Positions 27,890 through 35,089 of a DNA stretch of 64,000 bases are shown piece after piece. The translations under genes were made by a program, and so were the position numbers. How positions within the stretch are numbered: position 1 is the first letter of the stretch; each line of letters starts with the position of its first letter. A model generated the notes under the pieces. The model saw only the letters and a program-made list of their open reading frames with translations. It was not told the DNA's origin and made no database searches. Source of the DNA: Methylocystis echinoides (lineage in GTDB: Bacteria > Pseudomonadota > Alphaproteobacteria > Rhizobiales > Beijerinckiaceae); assembly GCF_040687965.1 (NCBI RefSeq), contig NZ_CP156084.1:3100501-3164500 (forward strand), given 5' to 3'.

Positions 27890-28666
27890 ATGGAAAGTTC
27901 CGTGCACCGCGATGATTTTTTCGACCTGATCGATCGCCTCGCCGCTGCGGACCGGATCGAGGCTGCGTCCGAGATCATCCGAGATTTTACCGGAGCGTGG
28001 GGCTTGCATAACGTGGCCTATGCTGCGCTCAACCTGCCGGCTCCTGGCGCGCCGCGTCCGCTGTTGTCGGTGACCTATTCGGCGGAGTGGCAGAAACACT
28101 ATGCCCAGAGCGGCTATGTCGACCTCGACCCGATCGTCCGCTCCGGACTGGGCGGGATCCTGCCGATCGACTGGGCGCAGATCGACCGCAGCGACCCGAT
28201 CATCCGCAAATTCTTCGGCGAGGCCCAGGAACTCGATGTCGGCGCGAATGGCCTCTCCATTCCGGTGCGTGGCCGCCTGGGCGAATTTGCGCTTTTTTCC
28301 GTCACCAGCAACGAACCGGATCCCGAATGGCGCGCCATGAAGGACGAATTAATGCGGGACCTGATGATTCTCGCATTCAATTTCCACGCGGCGACCTTGC
28401 GCGCGTGCGGCGTCGCGGATGAGACAGGCGTCCATCTTCCCCCCCGCGAGGCCAGTTGCCTGCGATGGAAAGCGCTGGGCAAGACGGACGACGACATCGG
28501 TCGGATTCTCGGAATCAGCTCGCACACTGTCCGATTCCACCTGGAATCCGCGCGTTCGAGGTTGAACACCGCCAATACGACGCACACGGTCGCCAAGGCT
28601 CTCGCGCTCGGCTTGATCAACATGTCCTACGAGCCGACGCATCTCTTCCCCAAAAAACGCCAGTAA
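27890..28666 (+). CDS. LuxR-type quorum-sensing transcription regulator
   Basis: 258 residues. The N-terminal autoinducer-binding domain (about 10-165) keeps the acyl-homoserine-lactone pocket residues seen in LuxR/TraR: W67 and Y71 (EWQKHY), D80-P81 (DLDP), W95 (DW). The C-terminal LuxR helix-turn-helix spans about 183-245 (LPPREASCLRWKALGKTDDD, IGRILGISSHTVRFHLESAR). On binding its signal it would dimerise and bind lux-box palindromes; two such palindromes begin at its own stop codon, between it and luxI. A TTGACA at 27809-27814 may be part of its promoter, but I see no good -10. Confidence 0.93.
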   Translation: MESSVHRDDFFDLIDRLAAADRIEAASEIIRDFTGAWGLHNVAYAALNLPAPGAPRPLLSVTYSAEWQKHYAQSGYVDLDPIVRSGLGGILPIDWAQIDRSDPIIRKFFGEAQELDVGANGLSIPVRGRLGEFALFSVTSNEPDPEWRAMKDELMRDLMILAFNFHAATLRACGVADETGVHLPPREASCLRWKALGKTDDDIGRILGISSHTVRFHLESARSRLNTANTTHTVAKALALGLINMSYEPTHLFPKKRQ

Positions 28667-28685
28667 CCTCCTATTTTTGGGAGGT
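28666..28685. promoter_or_regulatory. lux-box-like palindrome 1
   Basis: 20 bp, ACCTCCTATTTTTGGGAGGT, with perfect ACCTCC/GGAGGT arms. It matches the length and the ACCT...AGGT ends of classical lux boxes. It starts on the last base of the luxR stop codon. Confidence 0.75.
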
Positions 28686-28708
28686 CGAATTGCCTCCCGC
28701 AAGGGCAC

Positions 28709-28728
28709 ACCTCCCATTTTCGGGAGGT
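28709..28728. promoter_or_regulatory. lux-box-like palindrome 2
   Basis: 20 bp, ACCTCCCATTTTCGGGAGGT, with perfect 7-bp arms. It is identical to palindrome 1 at 18 of 20 positions, centred 43 bp (about four helical turns) from it, and ends 64 bp before the luxI ATG. A possible -10 (CATAAT, 28758-28763) follows. Confidence 0.8.
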
Positions 28729-28792
28729 GATAACCCACTGACATTGCTTCAATTTCTCATAATCGTAAAGCTTACGATGAGGGGATTAAGCA

Positions 28793-29443
28793 ATGATTAA
28801 AATGATACCGGGCGAATGGCGCGACCGCTATCCGAGGCTCATCGACGAAATGCACCGGCTGCGCCGCAGCGTATTCCACGAGCGGTTGAAATGGCAGGTG
28901 AGCGTCATCAACCGGTGGGAGATCGACGGCTATGACGCGCTCGATCCGCTCTATGTCCTGTCGCTCGACGAACAGGAGCATGTGATTGGCGGACTTCGGC
29001 TGCTGCCGACCACTGGCTTCAACATGCTCAACGACACGTTTCCGGAGCTTTTGCCGGACGGCGCGCGAATCGCGAGCCCGCTGATCTGGGAATCGAGCCG
29101 TTTCACGGTGCGCATGACGGGCGACACGCGGGTGGATGTCCCGACGATCAGCCGCGCCACGGCCGAACTGGGGCTGGCGCTCAACGAAATCGGCAAGGCC
29201 GCGTCGCTTTCGCATATCGTCACGGTTTATGACCGCGTCATGCACCGGATGCTGATGCGTTGCGGTTGCGCGGGCGATCCGCTCGGTCCGCCGCAGATGA
29301 TCGGCGGCGTCGAAACCTATGCCGTTCTTTATGAAGTTGGCCCTGGGTGGGACGCGCGCGTGCGCAACCTCGCCGGAGTAGCGAATGTCGCGCTGGAGCC
29401 GGACGCCATCGGCGCGATGCGGGCGCGGCTGCTGGCCTCGTGA
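28793..29443 (+). CDS. LuxI-type acyl-homoserine-lactone synthase
   Basis: 216 residues. Makes an N-acyl-homoserine lactone from S-adenosylmethionine and an acyl donor. Family-invariant residues are present at canonical numbers: R24, F28, W34, D45, D48, R69, F83, E100, R103 (RRSVFHERLKW, EIDGYDALDP, GGLRLLP, WESSRF). Starts at the ATG 28793, 8 nt after AGGGG. Controlled presumably by the two upstream lux boxes, giving a positive feedback loop with the adjacent LuxR. The acyl chain made cannot be read from sequence. Confidence 0.95.
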   Translation: MIKMIPGEWRDRYPRLIDEMHRLRRSVFHERLKWQVSVINRWEIDGYDALDPLYVLSLDEQEHVIGGLRLLPTTGFNMLNDTFPELLPDGARIASPLIWESSRFTVRMTGDTRVDVPTISRATAELGLALNEIGKAASLSHIVTVYDRVMHRMLMRCGCAGDPLGPPQMIGGVETYAVLYEVGPGWDARVRNLAGVANVALEPDAIGAMRARLLAS

Positions 29444-29485
29444 CACCGACACAATCGCAGCAAGAAACAAAGGAAAGGGCAGATC

Positions 29486-29782
29486 ATGATCCGAGTTGTG
29501 ACCTACAGAAACTTCCCAATGCTCGACCTGCAAATAGAAGAAGCGTATCGGCGCCGCCGAGACGCAAGGTCAGTGGCCGTCGTCGCGGACATTGAAGACG
29601 TCGCCATTGTCTCGCTTCGCAACCGCAAGGCGCGCGCAAAATTGAGCCGCGATTGGTTGCGCAGGCTGGTCTGGGACGTCGAGGCGCTTGCCAAGGCGCC
29701 GAACAGGACTCGCCCTCGACGGGATCCGTGCTGTCTATCGCGAACGCGACGCAGACCCGCGAGACACGTCGAGGAGGGCTAA
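29486..29782 (+). CDS. Uncharacterised 98-residue protein downstream of luxI
   Basis: Starts 42 bp after luxI with a purine-rich leader (AAGGAAAGGGCAG), so probably co-transcribed. The N-terminal ~70 residues look like a real folded domain (VVTYRNFPMLDLQIEEAYRR, ARSVAVVADIEDVAIVSLRN). The last ~25 are Arg/Pro-rich and low-complexity, which may reflect a shifted or eroded C-terminus. I recognise no family. The operon position suggests a link to quorum sensing, such as a modulator or output protein, but that is inference only. A terminator hairpin follows 20 bp later. Confidence 0.6.
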   Translation: MIRVVTYRNFPMLDLQIEEAYRRRRDARSVAVVADIEDVAIVSLRNRKARAKLSRDWLRRLVWDVEALAKAPNRTRPRRDPCCLSRTRRRPARHVEEG

Positions 29783-29801
29783 GTCGCCAAAAAACATCCT
29801 T

Positions 29802-29827
29802 GCCGGGCGCGCGTCGTCGCGCCCGGC
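29802..29827. terminator. Terminator hairpin between the luxI operon and a 26-residue gene
   Basis: GCCGGGCGCG-CGTCGT-CGCGCCCGGC perfect 10-bp stem. An A6 stretch on the left (29788-29795 area) gives a T run on the minus strand, so it may terminate both convergent units. Confidence 0.75.
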
Positions 29828-29835
29828 GCATGTTC

Positions 29836-29916
29836 TTAGTTGACGTAGGCCGTGATCGCGAAAGTGACGGCGGCGGCGGCGGCGAGTATCGAGACAATGG
29901 CGGTGAACGAGCTCAT
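29836..29916 (-). CDS. 26-residue single-helix membrane peptide
   Basis: ATG at 29916 with GAGGG 7 nt upstream; the frame begins MSSFTAIVSILAAAAAV and ends in YVN. One hydrophobic helix, no cysteines, very short polar ends. Convergent with the luxI operon and sharing its hairpin terminator. Family not recognised. Existence is supported by the ribosome site and terminator placement, not by homology. Confidence 0.5.
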   Translation of the reverse strand: MSSFTAIVSILAAAAAVTFAITAYVN

Positions 29917-30144
29917 GACTTTTCCCTCTGCCTCTAGCGGCGACGCCGTCACCGGCTCTTTCCGGGCGATTAACGGCGGCGCGACATATTAACGCACCCT
30001 GTTTGGGGGAGGCGCAAGCGGGAAAAGTTGTGCGGCGCACGATAGTCGTCCGCGTCGCATCCCGCCGTGCTGAGATAAGCCCTATCGATTCCCGCGCAAA
30101 AGGGACCCCCGCATCGCAGCGACGATCCCAGCCAGGGTCAGGCC

Positions 30145-31599
30145 TCAGGCAATCGCCTGCAGCCGTTCGCGTAAATCGCCAATTTCCCTTTCCGCCGTGA
30201 CTTGCTTGGTCACGTCATACTGGACGCCGAGAAAGTAAATCAGCGCTCCCTGCTCGTCGAACAGCGGCGTGATGTTGAGTTTGTTGTAGAACAACTCGCC
30301 GCTCTTGCGATAATTGCGCAGAATGACCTCGACCGGCTGGCGGTTGCGAATCGCTTCGCGCAGACGCTGCAGGCCTTCCTGGTCTCGATCCTCGCCCTGC
30401 AGGAACCGACAGTTCCGGCCGAGAATTTCATTTGGCGCGTAGCCGGTGATCTCCTGAAACGGCTTGTTGGCGTAGACGATCGGGGCGTCCTCGAGATCGG
30501 GGTCGGTCAGCGTGACGCCATTGACGCAGGTGTCGAAGATGGTCGTCAGGATTTCGGGAATAAGCTCCGATTCCTTGCGGACCGAGAAAATCTGGGCCTT
30601 GTCTTGCGCTTTGGCCCGCGCCCAGACGCGATAGGCGGAGGGCGCCATGCCGGCGTAGCGACGGAAGGCGCGGCGAAAGCTCGCCTCGTCGATAAACCCC
30701 GCGCTGGCCGCCAATTCTTTCACCGGCTTGGCGCTGGTCTCGAGCAGCGTGCGCGCTGTTTCGACGCGAACGCGATCGATGAAGCTCTTCGGCGATTCGC
30801 CACAGGCGAGCTTGAGCCTGCGATGCAGGGTGCGTTCGGAGGTGGAAAGCGCGCGCGCCAGACCCTGAGCGTTGAAGTCCGCGTCCGCCTGCCGGACGAT
30901 CCGCTCCGCCTCCGCCAAAAAGGCGTCCGCGCTTCCGGAAACCGCGGCAGGGCCATAGGCGCCGCCGTGGCCGCCCTTGGCGGGCGTCGTGTCGCCGAGC
31001 GTGAAATCGGCGGCGATGCGCCCCGCCTCCGCGCCGCAGAGCGCCTTGAGGGCGTAGAGGCCGACGTCGATCCAGGACATCGGCCCGGCCGCAGTGACGA
31101 CGCGACGGTCGTCGATCAATCGCGCGCCCCAGGCCAGGTCGGCGCGGGGGTAGCGTTTCTTGAGGTCCTCATTGTGCCACCAGCTGGTCGTGCAACGGCG
31201 TCCGTCGAGCAGGCCCGCTTCGCCGAGGAGGAACACGCCGGAGCCGCATCCGCCGACCAGCGCGCCGCGGGAATGATGTCGGCGAAGCCACGCCGCCGCG
31301 CCGGCCAAGGGCGCCATGTCCGGTACCTCGCCTTCCGGGCCCGGCGCGAAACTTGGAATAATAATGGCGTCGCAGACGGCGATTTCCTCGAAAGAGGTCT
31401 CCACCTCGTGACGCGCTCCCGCGCCGTCCTGAATCGGGCGGCCCCCGACGCCGGCGGTCACCGTGCAAAAATCGGCGCCCGGGGAATCGTCCGGCAAAGC
31501 GGCGCTAATCCTGCGCTGGGCCAGCGAAAACAAGTCGGATAGGCCTATGAAAGCGGAGCCGAGACAGCCGTCCAGGCCCGCAATGACGATCTTGAGCAT
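30145..31599 (-). CDS. DJ-1/PfpI-AraC-LOV fusion transcription regulator (predicted blue-light sensor)
   Basis: 484 residues with three modules. About 1-190 is a GlxA-like class-I glutamine-amidotransferase/DJ-1 domain, cysteine 118 at the nucleophile elbow (LVGGCGSG). About 230-335 is an AraC double helix-turn-helix (ALSTSERTLHRRLKLACGES, AASAGFIDEASFRRAFRRYA). About 345-470 is a PAS domain with the LOV photoactive motif GRNCRFLQ (Cys397), flavin contacts N429/N439 (NYRKSGELFYN), and the signalling glutamine Q460 (GVQYDVT), so it should bind flavin and form a light-driven cysteinyl adduct. GlxA-type AraC regulators normally lack a LOV domain. Divergent from ftsH copy 2 across 182 bp. The 5' SD is weak (GGTGGGA). 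Confidence 0.92.
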   Translation of the reverse strand: MLKIVIAGLDGCLGSAFIGLSDLFSLAQRRISAALPDDSPGADFCTVTAGVGGRPIQDGAGARHEVETSFEEIAVCDAIIIPSFAPGPEGEVPDMAPLAGAAAWLRRHHSRGALVGGCGSGVFLLGEAGLLDGRRCTTSWWHNEDLKKRYPRADLAWGARLIDDRRVVTAAGPMSWIDVGLYALKALCGAEAGRIAADFTLGDTTPAKGGHGGAYGPAAVSGSADAFLAEAERIVRQADADFNAQGLARALSTSERTLHRRLKLACGESPKSFIDRVRVETARTLLETSAKPVKELAASAGFIDEASFRRAFRRYAGMAPSAYRVWARAKAQDKAQIFSVRKESELIPEILTTIFDTCVNGVTLTDPDLEDAPIVYANKPFQEITGYAPNEILGRNCRFLQGEDRDQEGLQRLREAIRNRQPVEVILRNYRKSGELFYNKLNITPLFDEQGALIYFLGVQYDVTKQVTAEREIGDLRERLQAIA

Positions 31600-31621
31600 G
31601 CCATCCCACCGATTTTGTTTT

Positions 31622-31698
31622 TGGCGAATTATGGACTGGATTTGGCTATTTCGCCATCCTGACCTAGGATGTCGCCAACCTCATGTTGAGTATGGCGA
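31622..31698. promoter_or_regulatory. Phased TGGCGA sites in the araC-lov/ftsH divergent region
   Basis: Four copies of TGGCGA or its complement at 31622-31627 (+), 31651-31656 (-), 31672-31677 (-) and 31693-31698 (+). The last three are centred exactly 21 bp apart (two helical turns). They lie between the divergent regulator and ftsH copy 2, and would suit AraC-type tandem binding. A possible ftsH -10 (TTATAC, 31726-31731) lies downstream without a good -35, consistent with an activated promoter. Confidence 0.4.
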
Positions 31699-31781
31699 GG
31701 GCGTCCGTCCTCCGTCATGATGCTGTTATACGGGCTGCTTCGACCCCGCGGAGTCGGCGGGGCGCGCCCAGGGAGGTGCAA

Positions 31782-33707
31782 ATGAAGGCGAATTGGAAGA
31801 AATATTTGCCTTGGGTCGTCTTCGTCGCCGTCGCGGTGGTTCTGTTTGCGATGTTCCAGCATCAGCAGTCCCGCACGCCAGCGCGCGAAATCACCTTCAG
31901 CGAGCTGCTGGTGCAGATCGATGAAGGCCGCGTGCATGACGTCACGATCGCGGGCAATGAAATCACCGGACACTTCAACGACAACCGCTCGTTCACGACC
32001 TATGCGCCCAACGATCCGTCGCTGGTGCAGAAGCTCGAGGCGAAGAAGGTGCAGATCAGCGCGCGGCCGGGCGGCGAGAATCCGGGCTGGCTGTCGACTC
32101 TGCTCGTGAACGGTCTGCCGCTGCTGCTGTTCATCGGCGTCTGGATCTATATGGCGCGTCAAATGCAGGGCGGGGCCGGCGGCCGCGCCATGGGCTTTGG
32201 CAAGTCGAAGGCGAAGCTTCTCACCGAAATGGCGGGGAAGGTCACCTTCGAGGACGTTGCGGGGGTTGACGAGGCGAAGGAGGATTTGCAGGAGATCGTG
32301 GAGTTTTTGCGCGATCCGGGCAAGTTCCAGCGTTTGGGCGGTCGGATTCCGCGCGGCGTGCTGCTGGTCGGCCCGCCCGGCACGGGTAAGACGCTGCTGG
32401 CGCGCGCCATCGCCGGCGAAGCGGGCGTGCCGTTCTTCTCGATCTCGGGTTCGGACTTCGTGGAAATGTTCGTGGGCGTCGGCGCGAGCCGCGTGCGCGA
32501 CATGTTCGACCAGGCCAAGAAGAACGCGCCCTGCATCATCTTCGTCGACGAGATCGACGCGGTGGGCCGTCACCGCGGCGCCGGTCTCGGCGGCGGCAAC
32601 GACGAGCGCGAGCAGACCTTGAACCAGCTGCTCGTCGAGATGGACGGCTTCGAGGCGAATGAAGGCATCATCCTCATCGCCGCGACCAACCGTCCGGACG
32701 TGCTCGATCCGGCGCTGATGCGGCCGGGCCGCTTCGACCGCCAGATCCAGGTGCCGAACCCGGACTTCATCGGCCGCGAGAAGATCCTGAAGGTGCACGC
32801 CCGCAAGGTGCCGCTGGCGCCGGACGTGGACTTGAAGGTCGTGGCGCGCGGCACGCCGGGCTTCTCGGGCGCGGATCTGATGAACCTCGTCAACGAGGCG
32901 GCGCTGCTGGCGGCGCGGCGCTCGAAGCGGATCGTGACGAACCAGGAGTTCGAGGACGCCCGCGACAAGATCATGATGGGCGCGGAACGCCGCACGCTCA
33001 GCATGACCGAGGAGGAGAAGAAGCTCACGGCCTATCACGAGGGCGGGCACGCGCTGGTGCAGCTCACCGTGCCGGGGGCGATGCCGATCCACAAGGCGAC
33101 GATCATCCCGCGCGGCCGCGCGCTGGGCATGGTGCAGGGCCTTCCGGAGCGCGATCAGGTGTCGCAGACCTATGAGCAGCTCACCGCGATGCTGGCGATC
33201 GCCATGGGCGGCCGCGTGGCGGAGGAGCTGATCTTCGGCCACGACAAGGTGACGTCTGGGGCGGCCTCCGACATCCAGCAGTGCACGCGGGTGGCGCGGG
33301 CGATGATCACGCAGCTTGGCTTCTCGGACAAGCTCGGGACCGTGGCCTACGCCGAACCGCAGCAGGAGCAGTTCCTCGGCTATTCGCTCGGCCGCCAGCA
33401 GACCCTCTCGGAGGCGACGCAGCAGACGATCGACGCGGAGGTGCGGCGTCTGGTTCAGGAGGCCTATGACAAGGCCAGGCAAATCCTGACCGAGAAGCGG
33501 GCGCAGCTCGACACGCTGGCCAATGGCCTGCTGGAGTTCGAGACCCTGACCGGCGAGGAGATGCGCGGGCTGCTGCAGGGCAAGCGCCCCGTGCGCGAGG
33601 ACACCAGCGCCACGACCCCGCAGCCGCCGCGCGGCTCCGCGGTGCCGACCACCGGACACAAGCCAGAGCCCGATGTCGGCGACGGGGTCGCGCCCCAGCC
33701 CGTCTAA
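31782..33707 (+). CDS. ftsH: ATP-dependent zinc metalloprotease FtsH, copy 2
   Basis: 641 residues. The ATG at 31782 has GGGAGG 5 nt upstream; the open frame to 31683 is not needed. N-terminal helix ([15 protein letters not shown]), a periplasmic domain clearly different from copy 1, and a second helix ([17 protein letters not shown]) precede the AAA+ and zinc-protease parts ([13 protein letters not shown]), which are residue-for-residue identical to copy 1 from VTFEDVAG up to EPDVG. So the two proteases differ only in the membrane/periplasmic part and the last few residues. Divergent from the LOV regulator, upstream of pmoC but separated from it by a terminator. Confidence 0.96.
   Translation: MKANWKKYLPWVVFVAVAVVLFAMFQHQQSRTPAREITFSELLVQIDEGRVHDVTIAGNEITGHFNDNRSFTTYAPNDPSLVQKLEAKKVQISARPGGENPGWLSTLLVNGLPLLLFIGVWIYMARQMQGGAGGRAMGFGKSKAKLLTEMAGKVTFEDVAGVDEAKEDLQEIVEFLRDPGKFQRLGGRIPRGVLLVGPPGTGKTLLARAIAGEAGVPFFSISGSDFVEMFVGVGASRVRDMFDQAKKNAPCIIFVDEIDAVGRHRGAGLGGGNDEREQTLNQLLVEMDGFEANEGIILIAATNRPDVLDPALMRPGRFDRQIQVPNPDFIGREKILKVHARKVPLAPDVDLKVVARGTPGFSGADLMNLVNEAALLAARRSKRIVTNQEFEDARDKIMMGAERRTLSMTEEEKKLTAYHEGGHALVQLTVPGAMPIHKATIIPRGRALGMVQGLPERDQVSQTYEQLTAMLAIAMGGRVAEELIFGHDKVTSGAASDIQQCTRVARAMITQLGFSDKLGTVAYAEPQQEQFLGYSLGRQQTLSEATQQTIDAEVRRLVQEAYDKARQILTEKRAQLDTLANGLLEFETLTGEEMRGLLQGKRPVREDTSATTPQPPRGSAVPTTGHKPEPDVGDGVAPQPV
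32247..33681 (+). repeat. Inverted long repeat, copy B (within ftsH 2)
   Basis: 1,435 bp matching 7986-9420 without gaps in the opposite orientation. The sharp left boundary falls inside the linker before the AAA+ domain; the right boundary lies 26 bp before the gene's end. Confidence 0.92.
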
Positions 33708-33730
33708 AGCGGCGCGCCGCTAACCGAAAA

Positions 33731-33756
33731 GGCCCGGTTCACGCCGGGCCTTTTTT
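33731..33756 (+). terminator. Rho-independent terminator after ftsH copy 2
   Basis: GGCCCGG-TTCACG-CCGGGCC followed by six T residues. It separates ftsH from pmoC. Confidence 0.93.
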
Positions 33757-33952
33757 ATTTGCATTCAACTGTCTCACCCCCGAGCCCGGGTTGATGTTGC
33801 GTCGCAAAATCAATCGATTGCGGCGGCCAGGGCATGGCGGTTTTTGGCATAAGATTGGCGACAAAGTCACTGTTGTCCTGCACAGCAGAAAGCAAGATGA
33901 GCCAGCTTCGAGGGAATAGCCTCGAGAGCTTCCAATAGGAGGAATTTGGAAC

Positions 33953-34720
33953 ATGGCTTCGACGACGAGCGCAGCTGCTGGCGCAGCTGCTGAGGTACAA
34001 ATAGTCGATCTTCGCGGAATGTGGATCGGCCTTGCGGTCCTCAACATCTTCTATCTGATCGTGCGCATTTACGAGCAGGTCTACGGCTGGCGCGCTGGCC
34101 TGGATTCGTTCGCGCCGGAGTTCCAGACCTACTGGATGTCGATCCTTTGGACCGAGATCCCGCTGGAGCTGGTCTCTGGTCTGGGCCTTGCGGGCTATCT
34201 CTGGAAGACCCGCGACCGCAACGTCGACGCGGTGACGCCGCGCGAAGAGATGCGCCGCCTGGTGGTTCTGGTTCAGTGGCTTGTCGTTTACGGCATCGCC
34301 ATTTACTGGGGCGCGTCGTTCTTCACGGAGCAGGACGGCACCTGGCACATGACGGTGATTCGCGACACGGACTTCACGCCGTCGCACATCATCGAGTTCT
34401 ACATGAGCTATCCGATCTATTCGGTGATCGCGGTTGGCGCGTTCTTCTATGCGAAGACCCGCATTCCGTATTTTGCTCATGGCTACTCGCTGGCGTTCCT
34501 GATCGTCGCCATCGGCCCGTTCATGATCATCCCGAACGTTGGCCTGAACGAGTGGGGCCACACCTTCTGGTTCATGGAAGAGCTGTTCGTCGCTCCGCTG
34601 CACTGGGGCTTCGTGTTCTTCGGCTGGATGGCTCTCGGCGTCTTCGGCGTCGTGCTGCAGATCCTGATGCGCGTTCATGCGCTGCTCGGCAAGGAAGGCG
34701 TCGCCCTTCTGACCGAGTAA
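33953..34720 (+). CDS. pmoC: Particulate methane monooxygenase subunit C, stand-alone copy
   Basis: 255 residues, full length for a type II methanotroph PmoC. Integral membrane subunit holding the copper sites now thought important for methane oxidation. D128/H132/H145 (spacing 4 and 13) match the Asp-His-His site of the crystal structures. N199/H203/H217 match the CuD Asn-His-His site. So it is not a decayed copy. pmoA and pmoB are absent on both sides; orphan pmoC genes are known in Methylocystis and Methylosinus in addition to pmoCAB operons. Strong AGGAGG 10 nt before the ATG. The ftsH terminator upstream implies its own promoter in 33757-33952; I find no convincing one. Confidence 0.97.
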   Translation: MASTTSAAAGAAAEVQIVDLRGMWIGLAVLNIFYLIVRIYEQVYGWRAGLDSFAPEFQTYWMSILWTEIPLELVSGLGLAGYLWKTRDRNVDAVTPREEMRRLVVLVQWLVVYGIAIYWGASFFTEQDGTWHMTVIRDTDFTPSHIIEFYMSYPIYSVIAVGAFFYAKTRIPYFAHGYSLAFLIVAIGPFMIIPNVGLNEWGHTFWFMEELFVAPLHWGFVFFGWMALGVFGVVLQILMRVHALLGKEGVALLTE

Positions 34721-34786
34721 TCGGACAAGCAATCCGCTCGCGTCTTCGGGCGCGGGCGGTCCCCAAAGAGAGTGGGAGGCAAACAG

Positions 34787-34909
34787 ATGATCGCAACTAT
34801 TCTGATCGTTGCGTCCTTATTTTCGCCCCTTGCCTTTTGGTTGGCTGCGCCGCGCCGGGTCCCCGTCCCGGTGAAGCAGCGCACGAGGGCGCGAGACAGA
34901 AGCTTCTAA
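34787..34909 (+). CDS. 40-residue membrane ORF directly behind pmoC
   Basis: ATG 34787 is preceded by GGGAGG with a 7-nt spacer, 66 bp after the pmoC stop. The peptide begins MIATILIVASLFSPLAFWLA, one hydrophobic helix, followed by a basic tail rich in Arg/Pro/Lys (APRRVPVPVKQRTRARDRSF), so positive-inside topology would leave the tail in the cytoplasm. No terminator is seen between it and pmoC, so it is probably on the same transcript. Family not recognised; a PmoC-associated small subunit or assembly peptide is possible but unproven. Confidence 0.6.
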   Translation: MIATILIVASLFSPLAFWLAAPRRVPVPVKQRTRARDRSF

Positions 34910-35089
34910 AGACACGCCCGGACTCCCAGCCGGACTGTCCTACCCGCCGATGCCGCAGATGCGGCGCCGCGCGGGTAAGCTTTTTCAAGCGTCGCGCTTT
35001 CGCTCTTCTGATTGCAATTTCCCTCCAGGCGACTAGATCGTTTCTTTAGCGCGCGAGCCCATGATCGAGCGCCTATCCGGAGAGCTTCC

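Noticed and set aside
33820-33880. Sigma-54-like motif before pmoC (TGGC-N8-GGCA around 33834).
   Set aside because: Spacing between the GG and GC elements is one base short of the strict -24/-12 spacing.
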